A DNA stretch of 64,000 nt. Origin: Aphelocoma coerulescens (lineage: Eukaryota > Chordata > Aves > Passeriformes > Corvidae). Below the pieces are notes generated by a model. That model was not told where the DNA came from, did no database searches, and worked only from the letters and a program-made list of their open reading frames with translations. Location of the stretch: the NCBI RefSeq assembly GCF_041296385.1, contig NC_091014.1, positions 15,661,578-15,725,577 on the forward strand, read 5' to 3'. Every line of letters starts with the position of its first letter. The first letter of the stretch is position 1. Made by a program: the position numbers and the translations under genes. Of this stretch, positions 27,501-34,960 are shown piece after piece.

Positions 27501-30500
27501 ATTGCACACACTGCGTGGGCACTGAGGAGGCTGTGGGAAAGATCAGGCCCAGAAAGTAATTCTTCTGGGACCTGAGAATGAACAGCAGTATCTCCAGCTC
27601 TCAGAACAACTTTCAGTCAATTAACAAGCTTTTAAGCTGCCAGAGAAATGGTAACTATCATGTGCAGCTCAGTTTTTCCTTGCTCATGAAAAGCAACCCA
27701 AATCACTTTTGCTTTCCAACAAAAACCACCAACATATCTTTCAAAGGAGTTCATTCCCCTACTGACCATGTATTCTAGCCACTATAAAACAAATAACAAA
27801 CCCCCACAAAATCAAAATGCATCTTCATGCTATCTTTCAACAGCAACCTTTCCAAGGAAGGGTGTGGTGAGGACTATGGAGGCAGATTCACTAGGTTACA
27901 AGGCTGTGCTTGTTGCTTTCATCATCAGCCCTGAAGGCAGCAATCTGTCCAAGAGAGAGAACACCAAACCAACCCCTATAAGCATCGACCCTACATCTAC
28001 AATTAGCATTTGTTACTAGGCAACTATTCAGCCAACCTATATGGGTGTTCATCCCATCTAACCACAGACATCCAGAAAACACTTCTTTAGGCTTCCTTTG
28101 ACAGCTGATGGAGAAGAGCTGAGCAAGCCCAAGCCACAATTTGCTCCACTTACTAAAAAGATAGAACAAACCATCCCTTCTGAAGGCAATTGTAAATACC
28201 TACTTTTAAGATAATAATAAGAGGTGTGACAAAATTTCTTCTTGATTTACACTACTTTAGGCTTGTGGATATAATTCCTCACATTTGCAAGAAAACACAT
28301 AAACATCCAGATAATACTGCATCTGTCAAAAAGGTTACTTGGCTTTTTTTTTTAATGTGTAAGTGGAATTTCCTATATTTCAGTTTGGGCCCTTTGCTTC
28401 TCATCCTGTCACTGAGTGCCCCTAAGAAAGGCCTGGCTCAATCTCCTTTACTTTCTGCACCAGGTATTTATATACACAGATAAGATCCTTGTTCGTGTGA
28501 GTGTCAGATTCTGAAGGCTGAAAAAATCCACAAAAAACCTGATGTAATAACTTTATATATTCTATTGCATATATAGGCTACCAAAATCACCAAGCATTCT
28601 GGCAGACTCTTTGTATACAAAATACTTACTGGTGAACTCCCAGTACTTCCCAGTCCTTCCCAACATCCTTAGGAGCTATGTTTTGTAGAGTACTTGGGCA
28701 AATTTCTATTAATTTACAAAGAAGTGACCAGCCCATCTGTAAAACAAAAATGCAGCTATTTTAGAATAGATATTCTGCTTGGAACTTCAACATTCTCTTC
28801 TAATCCTTGGCTTTTGCAAGACAGCTGTTCTGTTACCTAGCTAAATCAGTATGGGAAAATTAATTAACACAAGACAAATGGCATGAAAAGTAAAAAGATG
28901 GAAGCAAAACACATGCTAATGATTCTGAATGCAGTGCTTGCAGGAACACATCACTCTCAATCTGCTGCAGCATTGCTTGAGGATAAAGGGCACACAGTTA
29001 AACGAGATGCTGACAGACAGAAACATATGCTGTGATCCATAGTATGTCATCACTGGCCAGGGAAACCCCCTGCACTATTACAGGTAGTTCAGCCTTATTG
29101 AAAAATGTGTGTTTTCATAAGAACTTGCCATTTAATTGAAAATTTTAAGGATAAAGTATAGGTTTTTAAAGTTGTTCAATGTTTTAAATGGGGATGAGAT
29201 ACATAAACAATTACCACACATTTCAGATTTTTGCCATCAACCCTCAGTAGTGTGTGCTTTCAATATGTAACAAAGGCAGTGCAAGTTTTGAGATCATAAG
29301 GAGTGAAAGACAACGAAACCAAATGTATTTGTTCTTAATAATTACCTGTTCTATCCTATGCAAATTCTTTGACTTTCAAGCATCTGTAAATAATGCCAAA
29401 ACCTAAAAATATTCCTCTTTCATCTTCTGTATTAAAGAAATCTGGTCTCTTACAAATGTTTACAGGCTGATATGATTGAATAGGCTGCAGTGAGGAAGCA
29501 GTAAGTAAAATCTGTGCAAAGAAATAACCAATGAAGGAAAACCCCTCTGTATTGAAAGAAAAGTAGTGAACTGTGAAATGTCAAAAGTCAAGATGATGCA
29601 GATTTTACAAAAAGGAATTATGAAAAGGCATATGAGTTTCCTTGAGCATATAAGTAAATAAAAAGGTGGAAGCAGGCCTGTGTGCTTTAAGAATAGAGTC
29701 AAGACAGAAGACAATATGTCACAAAGACTCTATGCATAGCTAGATCACTTTTTTACAGAAGAGTTATGTAAAGCAAAGAGGTCAAGATGGGACAGCCAAA
29801 ACCAGGAATGTAAATGGCTACCTCCAAAGAGTTGAACAGCAAAGTTCATATAAAGTGCATGATCCCTAAACCTGCAATCAGTATGACTAGAGACATGGAA
29901 TTACAAGTCTGGTAGTGTAGAGTCACCCACAGAACAGCATAAGCTTGAATCTAGACAGCTTTCCTGACAGCACTGTAGAATGTACAAAAAGCGATGTAGC
30001 TCCCTGGGGACTGGAATTCTACTTTTGTTTTTCACATACTTGGTTGCAGTGTGAGCATAGCCCATACCTGCAGTACTTTTGTTTCTGTTTCAGTTTAGAT
30101 TTGCTGAGCCAAATGTTTTAAGCCAATTACAACCTTAATGTCTGCAGATTGAGCTTGGCCATGAGACAATTTCCATGCACTTCTCTTCCTTGGATAGCAA
30201 GCTGCCTTGCCCTGCACGAGACTACAAATCATTTACTATGGACATTCAGGCTGGTCTGTGTAACTGCGTGTTACTAATTAATAACTAATTAAGTGTAGGT
30301 ACAATGAATAGTCTTAGCAGCCATCAGTCCTCTCCAAGATGAGGATATGTCATTCCCTAATTTTCCATATTCCAAGCAAAACAGGGTTTATCAGGGTAAT
30401 TTCAAAAACATTGTAGAGGTGACTATTAATTGATAAGTTGTCTATTCCTTAGAAAAGACTTTATTTTAGAAGTCACACTTTATAAGAACACCCTAACTGC

Positions 30501-33332
30501 TTTTATAAAATTTAGAATCTGATGAAAACTTGCTTAATGACTTTAGAAAATTCCTTTCTGTATTAACTGTTTCTGATGAATTTTATATTCCCATTAAACA
30601 TTCTTATTTGAATTGTTAGGACTCCCAAGTATTGACAAACATTTATCAGAACTGTGGGTCCAGAGAAGACCAATGGAAACATCTGACCTGCTGATATGTG
30701 GCCTATTTTACAATATTAAAATCACAACCTGGGGTAACAGAGAGCTTATTAGCTGTTTAATAATTACGTAAGAAACCAAGGGTCTTTTAAATAACAGAAG
30801 TCCTAAAGGCTATAGGGAAGGGAAATAAAGCAAAGAAAGATGTCCTTATAAACACTCAAACAGGCCGCTACATACAGAAACAGTTGGTAGCAGCACTGAA
30901 ACTCATTTTTAAATCAGACCCTTTTCATTTCTAGCATGCAATTAATTTATATTACATTAGGTCACACCATCTACGTGAGACAATAAAGCTCTGCTGACTG
31001 CTCTTTACTCAAGTGCACTCATATTTTGCTCTAAAGTTTCTAAGCTCCTCCAGTCATTGCCAGAGTAAATGCAGAAAACTACCCTATTTACTTAAAGACA
31101 TATTTTACTTTCAGGAACTACTGGCTTTCCACACCAGTACCTTCCTACTTCTGAAGGAGCTTGCAGGGTTTATGCCTGCAGTCTGACTTGCAATATTGAT
31201 CTAGTAGGCAAATTTTCAAGTCAGTGGAACAACAGCACAAATGTGATGTTTTGTAACCAGTTAAGGAGGGGAGGTAAAGAAAATTCTCACTTCAGGTATG
31301 TCTCTGACTGTGTTTATTCTCTTATGTCAGTCAATTTTTTTACAATGCCAAAAGTAAAAGGAAATTGATTAATTATTTATTCAATAAAAAATCATTAATA
31401 CTGCAAACAGACTGCACTGAAATCAGGATCTCATTACCTCACCACTTCTGTAAAGTGAGAATTTTTTATTCACAAAGACTACAAACAAATAGCAGTGAAT
31501 GAAGCAAGAAGACAGAGCTGTACTTACATAGTGTGAATGTTTGTTAACATCTGAACTGAGTGTGAAAGAAGAGCTGCCCAAGACATTTTATAGGGAATGG
31601 GATTTGAGCTTTGCACTGGCTGTGAATTTCCCATTGCAACACAATATAGTAATGCAAAGGAGGTCCAGGACTTCTAAAGTGAAACACTGTATGACTGCAA
31701 ATGCAGGCAGGTAGAAAATTTAAATTATTTTTAAAATTTGGCATTAGAGTGAGGTATTTTAATAGAGTTAAAATGAAAATTAATCCCTATCTTCCGTATG
31801 CAATTCTGAGAGTCTTGTGCTATCATTTCATACCTATTTCTTGTTGCGATTGATGTTTTACTTGCAAGTTTAAACTTCTGGGCAAAGGTTTTATAAACTC
31901 TTATATATGTAATATGCTTTATCTTGAAAATAACTGTTGATTAACCTTCCTGTATTTCTTAACAACCTGACAATCGAATAGTAAAATAAGTAAAACCTAA
32001 AGATACTGCACAAATATTTAGTCTTCAAAGAAAACCTGAGATCATTGTTATTTCAGATTAATCACTACAGAAGTACAATTTCATACTTAATCTGAATTTT
32101 GGGCTTTTGACCTCTAGCTAAGGTCTAGTACACAGAAAAAGCCCCAAAATGAAAACCTTTAAAATACATTATTATTTAAGAGGCATTTGCAATACAATAC
32201 ATGTTTTGCCTTCTAGTTGAATTGAAAAAAACCCCAAAACATGCAAAAAATATTGTAACTATATAAATGGGCTTAATAATTTAAAAAATAAAATCAAGTG
32301 ATTTTCACAGAAATCTGGAGCTTATAAACATCCTCTATGCACAGCATAGTCAGAAATTTAATATATGCCTGCCAGGAAGGAGCTGTTTCGTATGACAAGT
32401 TTGGCAGCTGTACCATAACTACAACATCAAATTGTGCAAGTGACACACCTAGTCCAAATGGGCCAATGCTAAATTACAGGAGCAGGCAAGCAGAACCTTA
32501 AATTGCAGAACCTACTGTTAGCTAAAATGTTCCCCCCTGCCTTTAAAAAACTGTGCTAGCACAACTCTCAAGAATATGGCTACATACACATGAATTCATA
32601 TCGTAAAATCGTGCTTTTCGGAAGTTTGTCTGACCATAGCAAAATTCAATATGGACACATCAAAATTATATAAGATAACATTATCGGTAATTTAGAACCC
32701 TACATTACACAGTATTCACATAGCCTTATTTCTATTTTCTATATCGCCTCCTTCTCCCGGTAAAAACAGACACAGCCAGTGGCGTCTGCAGTAAGTTGGA
32801 ACGCTTGGTCCCTTTAAATGCCAGCGGTGACAGCGCCCTTCTACAGACAAGAGCACTTCATGAAGCGGCCCAAGAGACAGACAGCAAGTTAAGGAGGAAT
32901 CAACAAGCCGAACAAGAACTTTATCCCGGGAAGGGCCGCGCGCTCGCTCATCCCGCGGAGCGCAGCCGGAGCGGGGGAAGCGGCCCGGCCCCCGCCCTGC
33001 CCGGCCCCTGACCTGCTGCACGCCCGCCGCTCCCGGGTACAGATCCACCACCAGCAGCAGGGGCACGTGGACATTTTTGCCGCTGAAGAGCCGGGGAGCT
33101 GTGGGGGGACAGAGAGACAGCGTTAGCGACCGGCGGCGGGCGGGAGAGGGCAGGGCAGGGCAGGGCACTCACCGCTCTGCCGGGCCGCCAGCTCCAGCAG
33201 GTCACTCAGGGTCTGCACCAGCGTCTCCAGCCGCTTCCTCTCCTGGACGTTTTGGAGCCGGACGACCAGCTTCCTCAGGGCTTGTTCCTCCCCCGCCACC
33301 GCCTCCCCCTCCTCAGGGCCGCCGCTGGCCAT
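319..33332 (-). CDS. LRRK2: LRRK2, 5' half (exons 1-24 of about 51)
   Basis: Leucine-rich repeat kinase 2 is a large cytosolic and membrane-associated multidomain GTPase/kinase; in mammals it phosphorylates Rab GTPases and acts in vesicle and lysosome traffic. Here 24 exons on the minus strand match the human protein in order and without gaps, from the start Met at 33332 to an LRR exon ending at 319. The exons sum to 3,359 coding bases (1,119 codons plus 2 bases) and all splice phases agree. Domains present: armadillo (about residues 1-690), ankyrin (about 694-840), phospho-serine linker (about 899-980), first LRRs (about 985-1120). The remaining LRRs, ROC-COR, kinase and WD40 are off the left edge. 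No in-frame stop or frameshift was found. All exons are spliced; the listed span includes introns. Confidence 0.97.
570..1102 (-). other. LRRK2 intron 23
   Basis: AT-rich intron with normal GT and AG ends. I see nothing else in it. Confidence 0.9.
1103..1323 (-). CDS. LRRK2: LRRK2 exon 23 (first LRRs)
   Basis: 221 bp, residues 963-1036. Contains RPSDSLSS (Ser977 aligns with human Ser973), then [19 protein letters not shown] and [19 protein letters not shown], the first leucine-rich repeats. Acceptor CATAG, donor GTAATT after GAA. Phase 1 in, phase 0 out. Confidence 0.96.
1324..1774 (-). other. LRRK2 intron 22
   Basis: AT-rich intron; no repeat or other feature recognised. Confidence 0.9.
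1775..1844 (-). CDS. LRRK2: LRRK2 exon 22
   Basis: 70 bp, residues 940-963. Reads [19 protein letters not shown] then DESP, matching human GPIFDHEDLLKRKRKILSS. Ser958 aligns with human Ser955. The GP completes the RHSYS-V-GP 14-3-3 motif begun in exon 21. Acceptor TTGCAG, donor GTAAGT. Phase 0 in, phase 1 out. Found by homology; too short for an obvious ORF. Confidence 0.92.
1845..2579 (-). other. LRRK2 intron 21
   Basis: Unique-looking intron; no repeat recognised. Confidence 0.9.
2580..2701 (-). CDS. LRRK2: LRRK2 exon 21 (phospho-serine linker, part 1)
   Basis: 122 bp, residues 899-939. Reads [19 protein letters not shown] and ends [14 protein letters not shown] holds the counterpart of human Ser910 (here Ser912), and RHSYS holds the counterpart of human Ser935 (here Ser938). 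Both bind 14-3-3 when phosphorylated in mammals. Acceptor TTCAAG, donor GTAAGT. Phase 1 in, phase 0 out. No long open reading frame marks this exon; it was found by homology. Confidence 0.93.
2702..4096 (-). other. LRRK2 intron 20
   Basis: Contains a spaced direct repeat of GGAGACATTTGATGT (about 3125-3165) with an inverted partner near 3090, and the inverted repeat at 3460-3488. Otherwise nothing recognised. Confidence 0.85.
3460..3488. repeat. Inverted repeat in intron 20
   Basis: TTATAGACAGA and TCTGTCTATAA form perfect 11-bp arms around a 7-base loop. It is well inside the intron and has no evident function. Confidence 0.7.
4097..4285 (-). CDS. LRRK2: LRRK2 exon 20
   Basis: 189 bp, residues 836-899, linker after the ankyrin repeats. 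Contains [14 protein letters not shown], an acidic and serine-rich stretch ([10 protein letters not shown]) and [19 protein letters not shown], matching human WTFIPDSSMDSVF. Acceptor ACAG, donor GTAATT. Phase 1 in and out. Confidence 0.95.
4512..4767 (-). CDS. LRRK2: LRRK2 exon 19 (ankyrin repeats)
   Basis: 256 bp, residues 751-836, the longest exon in the window. Ankyrin motifs [18 protein letters not shown] and [16 protein letters not shown] are followed by [17 protein letters not shown] and PLFPDK, all matching human. Donor GTGAGT after AAACAAA. Phase 0 in, phase 1 out. Confidence 0.97.
4768..6037 (-). other. LRRK2 intron 18
   Basis: Holds the CR1 fragment at 5231-5545 and an A-run near 5859-5871; the rest is unique. 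Confidence 0.9.
5231..5545 (+). mobile_element. CR1 LINE 3' fragment in intron 18
   Basis: Typical CR1 3' end: CTGAAAGGAGGGTGTAGCC, then a block with AAGAATTTCTTCACTG and GCTGCTCAGGGAAGTGGTGG, ending TTTTCCAACCTTTATG and GTGATTC. It is 5'-truncated, about 315 bp, and antisense to LRRK2. Confidence 0.93.
6038..6208 (-). CDS. LRRK2: LRRK2 exon 18 (ankyrin start)
   Basis: 171 bp, residues 694-750, the same length as the human counterpart. Contains [17 protein letters not shown] and [19 protein letters not shown]; the ECLLLLGAD motif is the start of the ankyrin region. Acceptor TTCAG, donor GTAATA. Phase 0 in and out. Confidence 0.97.
6294..6422 (-). CDS. LRRK2: LRRK2 exon 17
   Basis: 129 bp, residues 651-693, last armadillo exon. 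Reads [19 protein letters not shown] then [13 protein letters not shown] and ends DQRDQQ, matching human. Acceptor CTTAG, donor GTATGT. Phase 0 in and out. Intron 17 that follows is only 85 bp. Confidence 0.96.
6423..7739 (-). other. LRRK2 intron 16
   Basis: AT-rich, no repeat or exon-like sequence recognised. Confidence 0.9.
7740..7879 (-). CDS. LRRK2: LRRK2 exon 16
   Basis: 140 bp, residues 604-650. Contains [17 protein letters not shown] and [15 protein letters not shown], matching human [17 protein letters not shown]. The donor is GTATGT after CAT, fixed by the phase-0 start of exon 17. Phase 1 in, phase 0 out. Confidence 0.95.
8128..8154. promoter_or_regulatory. Perfect hairpin just after the exon 15 donor
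   Basis: TGTCATTCTCAT and ATGAGAATGACA are perfect 12-bp arms around a 3-base loop. On the LRRK2 transcript the hairpin spans bases +16 to +42 of intron 15, whose donor is the suboptimal GTAGGG. The structure is seen directly; an effect on splicing is inference. Confidence 0.5.
8170..8314 (-). CDS. LRRK2: LRRK2 exon 15
   Basis: 145 bp, residues 556-604, armadillo region. Reads [18 protein letters not shown] and [12 protein letters not shown], matching human FIGNPGIQKCGLKVISSIV and [12 protein letters not shown]. Acceptor CATTAG, donor GTAGGG (suboptimal). A perfect 12-bp hairpin begins 16 bases into the intron. Phase 0 in, phase 1 out. Confidence 0.96.
8315..9516 (-). other. LRRK2 intron 14
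   Basis: AT-rich, nothing recognised. Confidence 0.9.
9517..9650 (-). CDS. LRRK2: LRRK2 exon 14
   Basis: 134 bp, residues 511-555. Ends [10 protein letters not shown], matching human HKLVLAALNR. The first half is the least conserved stretch seen in the gene, which fits a surface loop. Acceptor TTGCAG, donor GTATAG (non-consensus at +3 to +6). Phase 1 in, phase 0 out. Confidence 0.9.
9651..11251 (-). other. LRRK2 intron 13
   Basis: AT-rich, nothing recognised beyond short A and T runs. Confidence 0.9.
11252..11376 (-). CDS. LRRK2: LRRK2 exon 13
   Basis: 125 bp, residues 469-511. Contains [19 protein letters not shown] and LHFMMP, matching human MKRHETSLPVQLEALRAIL. The first third ([15 protein letters not shown]) is more diverged. 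Acceptor TTTTCAG, donor GTAAGT. Phase 2 in, phase 1 out. Confidence 0.95.
11377..11941 (-). other. LRRK2 intron 12
   Basis: Contains the perfect palindrome at 11435-11465; otherwise unique. Confidence 0.9.
11435..11465. repeat. Perfect 31-bp palindrome in intron 12
   Basis: Arms GTCCTTAATTAACAC and GTGTTAATTAAGGAC (15 bp each) with a 1-base centre. It lies 59 bp upstream of the exon 13 acceptor on the transcript. A part copy of one arm (GGACTGTGTTAA) follows at once. Confidence 0.8.
11942..12071 (-). CDS. LRRK2: LRRK2 exon 12
   Basis: 130 bp, residues 426-469, armadillo region. Contains [17 protein letters not shown] and [18 protein letters not shown], matching human LLSKGIHLNVLELMQKH. Acceptor TTGTAG, donor GTAATA. 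Phase 1 in, phase 2 out. Confidence 0.96.
12072..13716 (-). other. LRRK2 intron 11
   Basis: Contains the probable hAT-type element at 13044-13228; the rest is AT-rich and unique. Confidence 0.9.
13044..13228. mobile_element. Probable hAT-type miniature element in intron 11
   Basis: A 185-bp stretch with imperfect terminal inverted repeats: CAGTGGTTTTCAA at the left and TTAGGAAACCATG at the right. Inside are GTCTGCAAACCACTTGAG and a GGGGTCCACATC block followed by GAGGGGTTCTGCAAATTG, the layout of non-autonomous Charlie-like hAT elements. An 8-bp target duplication is not clear, as expected for an old copy. Confidence 0.55.
13717..13823 (-). CDS. LRRK2: LRRK2 exon 11
   Basis: 107 bp, residues 390-426. 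Contains [19 protein letters not shown], almost identical to human, and ends TLAILSQQN. Acceptor AAAG, donor GTAAGG. Phase 2 in, phase 1 out. Confidence 0.96.
13824..14575 (-). other. LRRK2 intron 10
   Basis: No repeat or other element recognised. Confidence 0.9.
14576..14655 (-). CDS. LRRK2: LRRK2 exon 10
   Basis: 80 bp, residues 364-390. Reads [19 protein letters not shown] then KIGDGDN, matching human EAACWALNNLLMYQNSLHE. The donor must be GTCAGT after AATCA: it gives the phase 2 that exon 11 needs and the join [11 protein letters not shown]. Reading on past the donor meets a stop within five codons. Confidence 0.93.
14656..15209 (-). other. LRRK2 intron 9
   Basis: No repeat or other element recognised. 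Confidence 0.9.
15210..15334 (-). CDS. LRRK2: LRRK2 exon 9
   Basis: 125 bp, residues 322-363. Begins [14 protein letters not shown], then six glutamates, then [18 protein letters not shown]. Human has a longer mixed acidic loop here (asparagine, aspartate and glutamate), so the bird loop is shorter by about six residues. Acceptor CAAG, donor GTGAGA. Phase 1 in, phase 0 out. Confidence 0.95.
15335..16461 (-). other. LRRK2 intron 8
   Basis: AT-rich, nothing recognised. Confidence 0.9.
16462..16581 (-). CDS. LRRK2: LRRK2 exon 8
   Basis: 120 bp, residues 282-322, armadillo region. Reads [19 protein letters not shown] and [18 protein letters not shown], matching human. Acceptor TTTTCAG, donor GTGAGT. 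Phase 1 in and out. Confidence 0.96.
16582..19089 (-). other. LRRK2 intron 7
   Basis: 2.5 kb with no recognisable repeat. A 104-codon plus-strand frame at 18376-18690 has no homology I know and is taken as chance. Confidence 0.85.
19090..19221 (-). CDS. LRRK2: LRRK2 exon 7
   Basis: 132 bp, residues 238-282. Contains [19 protein letters not shown] and [14 protein letters not shown], one of the most conserved blocks of the armadillo region. The phase requires the acceptor TTTAG directly before CCAGC, not the CAG three bases further in. Donor GTAAGT. Phase 1 in and out. Confidence 0.97.
19873..20055 (-). mobile_element. CR1 LINE 3' fragment in intron 6
   Basis: Reverse-oriented CR1 tail: TCACAGAATCACAGAAGG, CATGTCCAACCCACG, GCCAGTGCCTGGTCACTC. 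About 180 bp, decayed, in the sense orientation relative to LRRK2. Confidence 0.85.
22483..22963 (+). mobile_element. Solo ERV LTR in LRRK2 intron 6
   Basis: A 481-bp element starting TGTTGCTG and ending CTCCACA, flanked on both sides by the 6-bp duplication TTTCCC (22477-22482 and 22964-22969). Inside are an inverted CCAAT box (GATTGG), a GC-rich stretch and CCCAATAAAAG near the middle, a usual U3-R layout. The 6-bp duplication is typical of ERVK/alpharetrovirus-type integration. It lies antisense to LRRK2. No retroviral coding sequence flanks it, so it is a solo LTR left by recombination. Confidence 0.85.
23128..23262 (-). CDS. LRRK2: LRRK2 exon 6
   Basis: 135 bp, residues 193-238, armadillo region. 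Contains [18 protein letters not shown] and YSLHSLAGP, matching human [17 protein letters not shown]. Acceptor TTTAG, donor GTAAGT. Phase 1 in and out. Confidence 0.96.
23263..24899 (-). other. LRRK2 intron 5
   Basis: Contains an A17 run (23620-23636) and a T14 run (23683-23696) 46 bp apart; these could pair on one strand. Nothing else recognised. Confidence 0.85.
24900..25034 (-). CDS. LRRK2: LRRK2 exon 5
   Basis: 135 bp, residues 148-193, armadillo region. Contains [18 protein letters not shown] and [14 protein letters not shown], matching the human segment with MLIFDAMHSFP and GCKALHVLFE. Acceptor TTCAG, donor GTATTT. Phase 1 in and out. Confidence 0.95.
25035..25429 (-). other. LRRK2 intron 4
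   Basis: 395-bp intron, no feature recognised. Confidence 0.9.
25430..25518 (-). CDS. LRRK2: LRRK2 exon 4
   Basis: 89 bp, residues 118-148. Reads [19 protein letters not shown] followed by KALNLLLMS, an armadillo helix pair matching human. Acceptor TTTTTAG, donor GTATTG (weaker than consensus). Phase 2 in, phase 1 out. Confidence 0.95.
25519..28629 (-). other. LRRK2 intron 3
   Basis: 3.1 kb; holds the CR1 fragment at 28367-28529. Otherwise unique AT-rich sequence. Confidence 0.9.
28367..28529 (-). mobile_element. CR1 LINE fragment in intron 3
   Basis: Decayed reverse-oriented CR1: TTCAGTTTGGGCCC, CTCATCCTGTCACTGAG, GGTATTTATATACA, AGATAAGATCC, CTGAAGGCTG. The extreme 3' tail is missing. 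It matches the CR1 segment upstream of the 3' UTR end. Confidence 0.7.
28630..28736 (-). CDS. LRRK2: LRRK2 exon 3
   Basis: 107 bp, residues 83-118. Reads [15 protein letters not shown] and ends [10 protein letters not shown], nearly identical to human. Acceptor CAG before ATGGGC, donor GTAAGT. Phase 0 in, phase 2 out. Part of the armadillo repeat solenoid. The internal ATG is a spliced Met codon, not a start. Confidence 0.96.
28737..33012 (-). other. LRRK2 intron 2
   Basis: 4.3 kb, the longest intron here, without a recognisable transposon. Such a long unique first large intron could hold regulatory sequence; none can be named from the sequence. Confidence 0.85.
33013..33098 (-). CDS. LRRK2: LRRK2 exon 2
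   Basis: 86 bp, residues 54-82, start of the armadillo region. Contains [13 protein letters not shown] and ends in GVQQ, as in human. It starts after a pyrimidine-rich acceptor (CCCCCCACAG) and ends at donor GTCAGG. Phase 1 in, phase 0 out. Intron 1 between it and exon 1 is only 74 bp. The stretch YPGAAG is more GC-rich and diverged than its neighbours. Confidence 0.93.
33173..33332 (-). CDS. LRRK2: LRRK2 exon 1 (coding part)
   Basis: Encodes residues 1-53 plus one base of codon 54. It begins MASGG and contains [10 protein letters not shown] and [12 protein letters not shown], very close to the human N-terminus. The ATG at 33332-33330 has a strong Kozak context (GCC before, G after) and is the only in-frame Met; the frame stays open upstream to 33704 but has no other ATG. 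The donor is GTGAGT at 33172. The exon is very GC-rich because it sits in the CpG island. The 5' UTR and start of transcription are not visible. Confidence 0.95.
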
Positions 33333-33769
33333 GGCCGACCCGCTGCCCTCTCCGTGTCCATCCGCCGGTCGGCGGGACGAAGGCTGGGCTGGGCGGTGCG
33401 GGCCCGTCCCGCTGCTGCGGCCCCGCAGTGCCGCCGCCCGGCCGGCGTCACGCGGCCCTCCCGAGCCGCCCCTGCCGCGGCCTCCGGCCCCTCCCACGGC
33501 GCTGCTCCATGGACACGGCCAAGAACCGGCCCCCGCGGGCGACCGGCCCCCGGTAACCCCTGGTAAACGCCCGCGGGACACGCGCAAGCGCCCGGCAAAC
33601 AGAACAGACCCGCGGGCAGCTCCCCCCTCACAGTGATTGACGAAACAACTGCCCAATGGAGCTGCCGAGCTGGACCCGCGGTCCGCCCAGCAGTGTCTCT
33701 GCAAAAAGGTCTGGGCAGGCGGCGATAAGGAGCGGGTGGCTTTGGTTTATGGGTTTAACGAGCTTTGGG

Positions 33770-34124
33770 GGCGAGGATCTGTGACCCTGTGGGTTACCCG
33801 CACTGAGGCAGTCTGTTCCTGAAGGGCTGCTCCCTGTAGAAGGGTGTGGAGTTGAGCCTTGGAAAAAGGGAGGGGCGAGATGAAGGTGTTTTGAGACTTC
33901 ATTTCCATCTCTAATTGTCCTACCCTAATTTGTTTGGCAATAAACTAATTTCTCCCAGTTGAGTCTGTTTTGCCTGTGATGGTGATTGGTGAGTGATCTC
34001 TCCCCGTCCTTATCTTGACCCACGAGCCTTTCGCTATGTTTTCTCTCCCTCCTCTAGATGAGGAGACAAGTTACAGAGGGGCTTTGCTGAGAAGCTGGTG
34101 TCCAGCTAGGGTCAACCCACCACA
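33770..34124 (+). mobile_element. ERV LTR fragment next to the LRRK2 promoter
   Basis: Matches a common avian ERV LTR by recall: a segment with CTGTTCCTGAAGG, then GGCAATAAACTAATTTC (polyadenylation signal), GACCCACGAGCC, and the 3' terminus GGTCAACCCACCACA ending at 34124. The 5' part of the LTR is missing or too decayed to see, so the left boundary is uncertain (it could reach about 33700), and no target duplication can be read. No internal retroviral genes are present. Confidence 0.75.
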
Positions 34125-34710
34125 GTCCTTTTTGGCTCCCACATTACCCTTGCTTGAAACCACAGATGTCTGGAATCTTCGGTGTGTATCTTCTACCTAC
34201 CTCGACAGTAAATGTTGTAGAGTTGAAGTGTCTGCTTGTTCCAGCTCGCAGCTGGCTCACAGTCCTGGATCACTTGTAGCTCCTTCAGTAAGTAATTTGT
34301 TGCAATTGTAGATTCCTGAGCTTGACAGCTTGAGCCTGAGTTAATGTTTCCTCTTCTTTCCACTTGCGTTGGCAAAGAATAAAATACTGTGCTAGTGTTT
34401 CTGAGGTCCCGGAATAAATAAAGAACTAGCTTCTAGAGATCAGGTGTCTCAAACACTAATCTTGTAGCGTGTCTCCGAAGCTTCATTCCTCTGCCGGCAA
34501 CAGTTCCTGGAGTGCTGTTTGGAGAGGATGCCAACTTCTGCTAAGTCTCTGGGAGTCTGGTAGAGATTGACTAAAGTCTTCTGAAGTGTGTTGATTAGTT
34601 AGACTAGAAGAGAAGGGAAAGAATGGGGTAGTCTTGGGAAACATGAATATTGTAGTTTTCCTGGATTTTTCTAGGGAAACCCAGTGAAGATATTAATGTC
34701 TCTTCACCAG
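34125..34710. other. Intergenic, nothing recognised
   Basis: Unique sequence between the promoter LTR fragment and the first CR1. Confidence 0.7.
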
Positions 34711-34960
34711 AAGGGGGATGGGATCAAATTTAAAGACAGAAAGTTTAGATTAGATACTAAGAAAAACATTCTTTACTGTGAGGGTGGTGAGGCACTCTAA
34801 CAGGTTGCCAGGAGAAGTTGTGGCTGTCCCATTCCTGGGGGTCCTCAGGGCCAGGTTGGATGGGGCTCTGAGCAAACTGGTCTCGTGGAAAGTATCCCCG
34901 CCCACAGAAGGAAGGTTGGAACTAGATGGTCCTCTTCCAACCCAAACCATTCTATGATGT
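34711..34960 (+). mobile_element. CR1 LINE 3' fragment
   Basis: CR1 3' end with AGTTTAGATTAGATAC, GTGGTGAGGCACTCTAAC, GGTTGCCAGGAGAAG and the tail TTCCAACCCAAACCATTCTA. About 250 bp, 5'-truncated, 0.6 kb right of the promoter LTR fragment. Confidence 0.92.

Larger units (their letters stand above)
32930..33720. promoter_or_regulatory. CpG island / LRRK2 promoter region
   Basis: A sharply bounded GC- and CpG-rich block in otherwise AT-rich DNA covers exons 1-2, the 74-bp intron 1 and about 380 bp upstream of the ATG. There is no TATA box near the ATG. A CCAAT motif (CCCAATGG on the plus strand, 33652-33659) and many GC boxes lie upstream. This fits a TATA-less housekeeping-type promoter; the exact transcription start is not visible. 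It could also fire divergently to the right, which is inference only. Confidence 0.8.

Noticed and set aside
32716..33704. Several long open frames of 60-190 codons on both strands around 33 kb
   Set aside because: They lie in the CpG island, where stops are rare. Only the frame with exons 1 and 2 of LRRK2 has homology.
33333..33704. In-frame open extension upstream of the LRRK2 ATG
   Set aside because: It has no further ATG, and the Met at 33332 matches the human N-terminus with a strong Kozak context.
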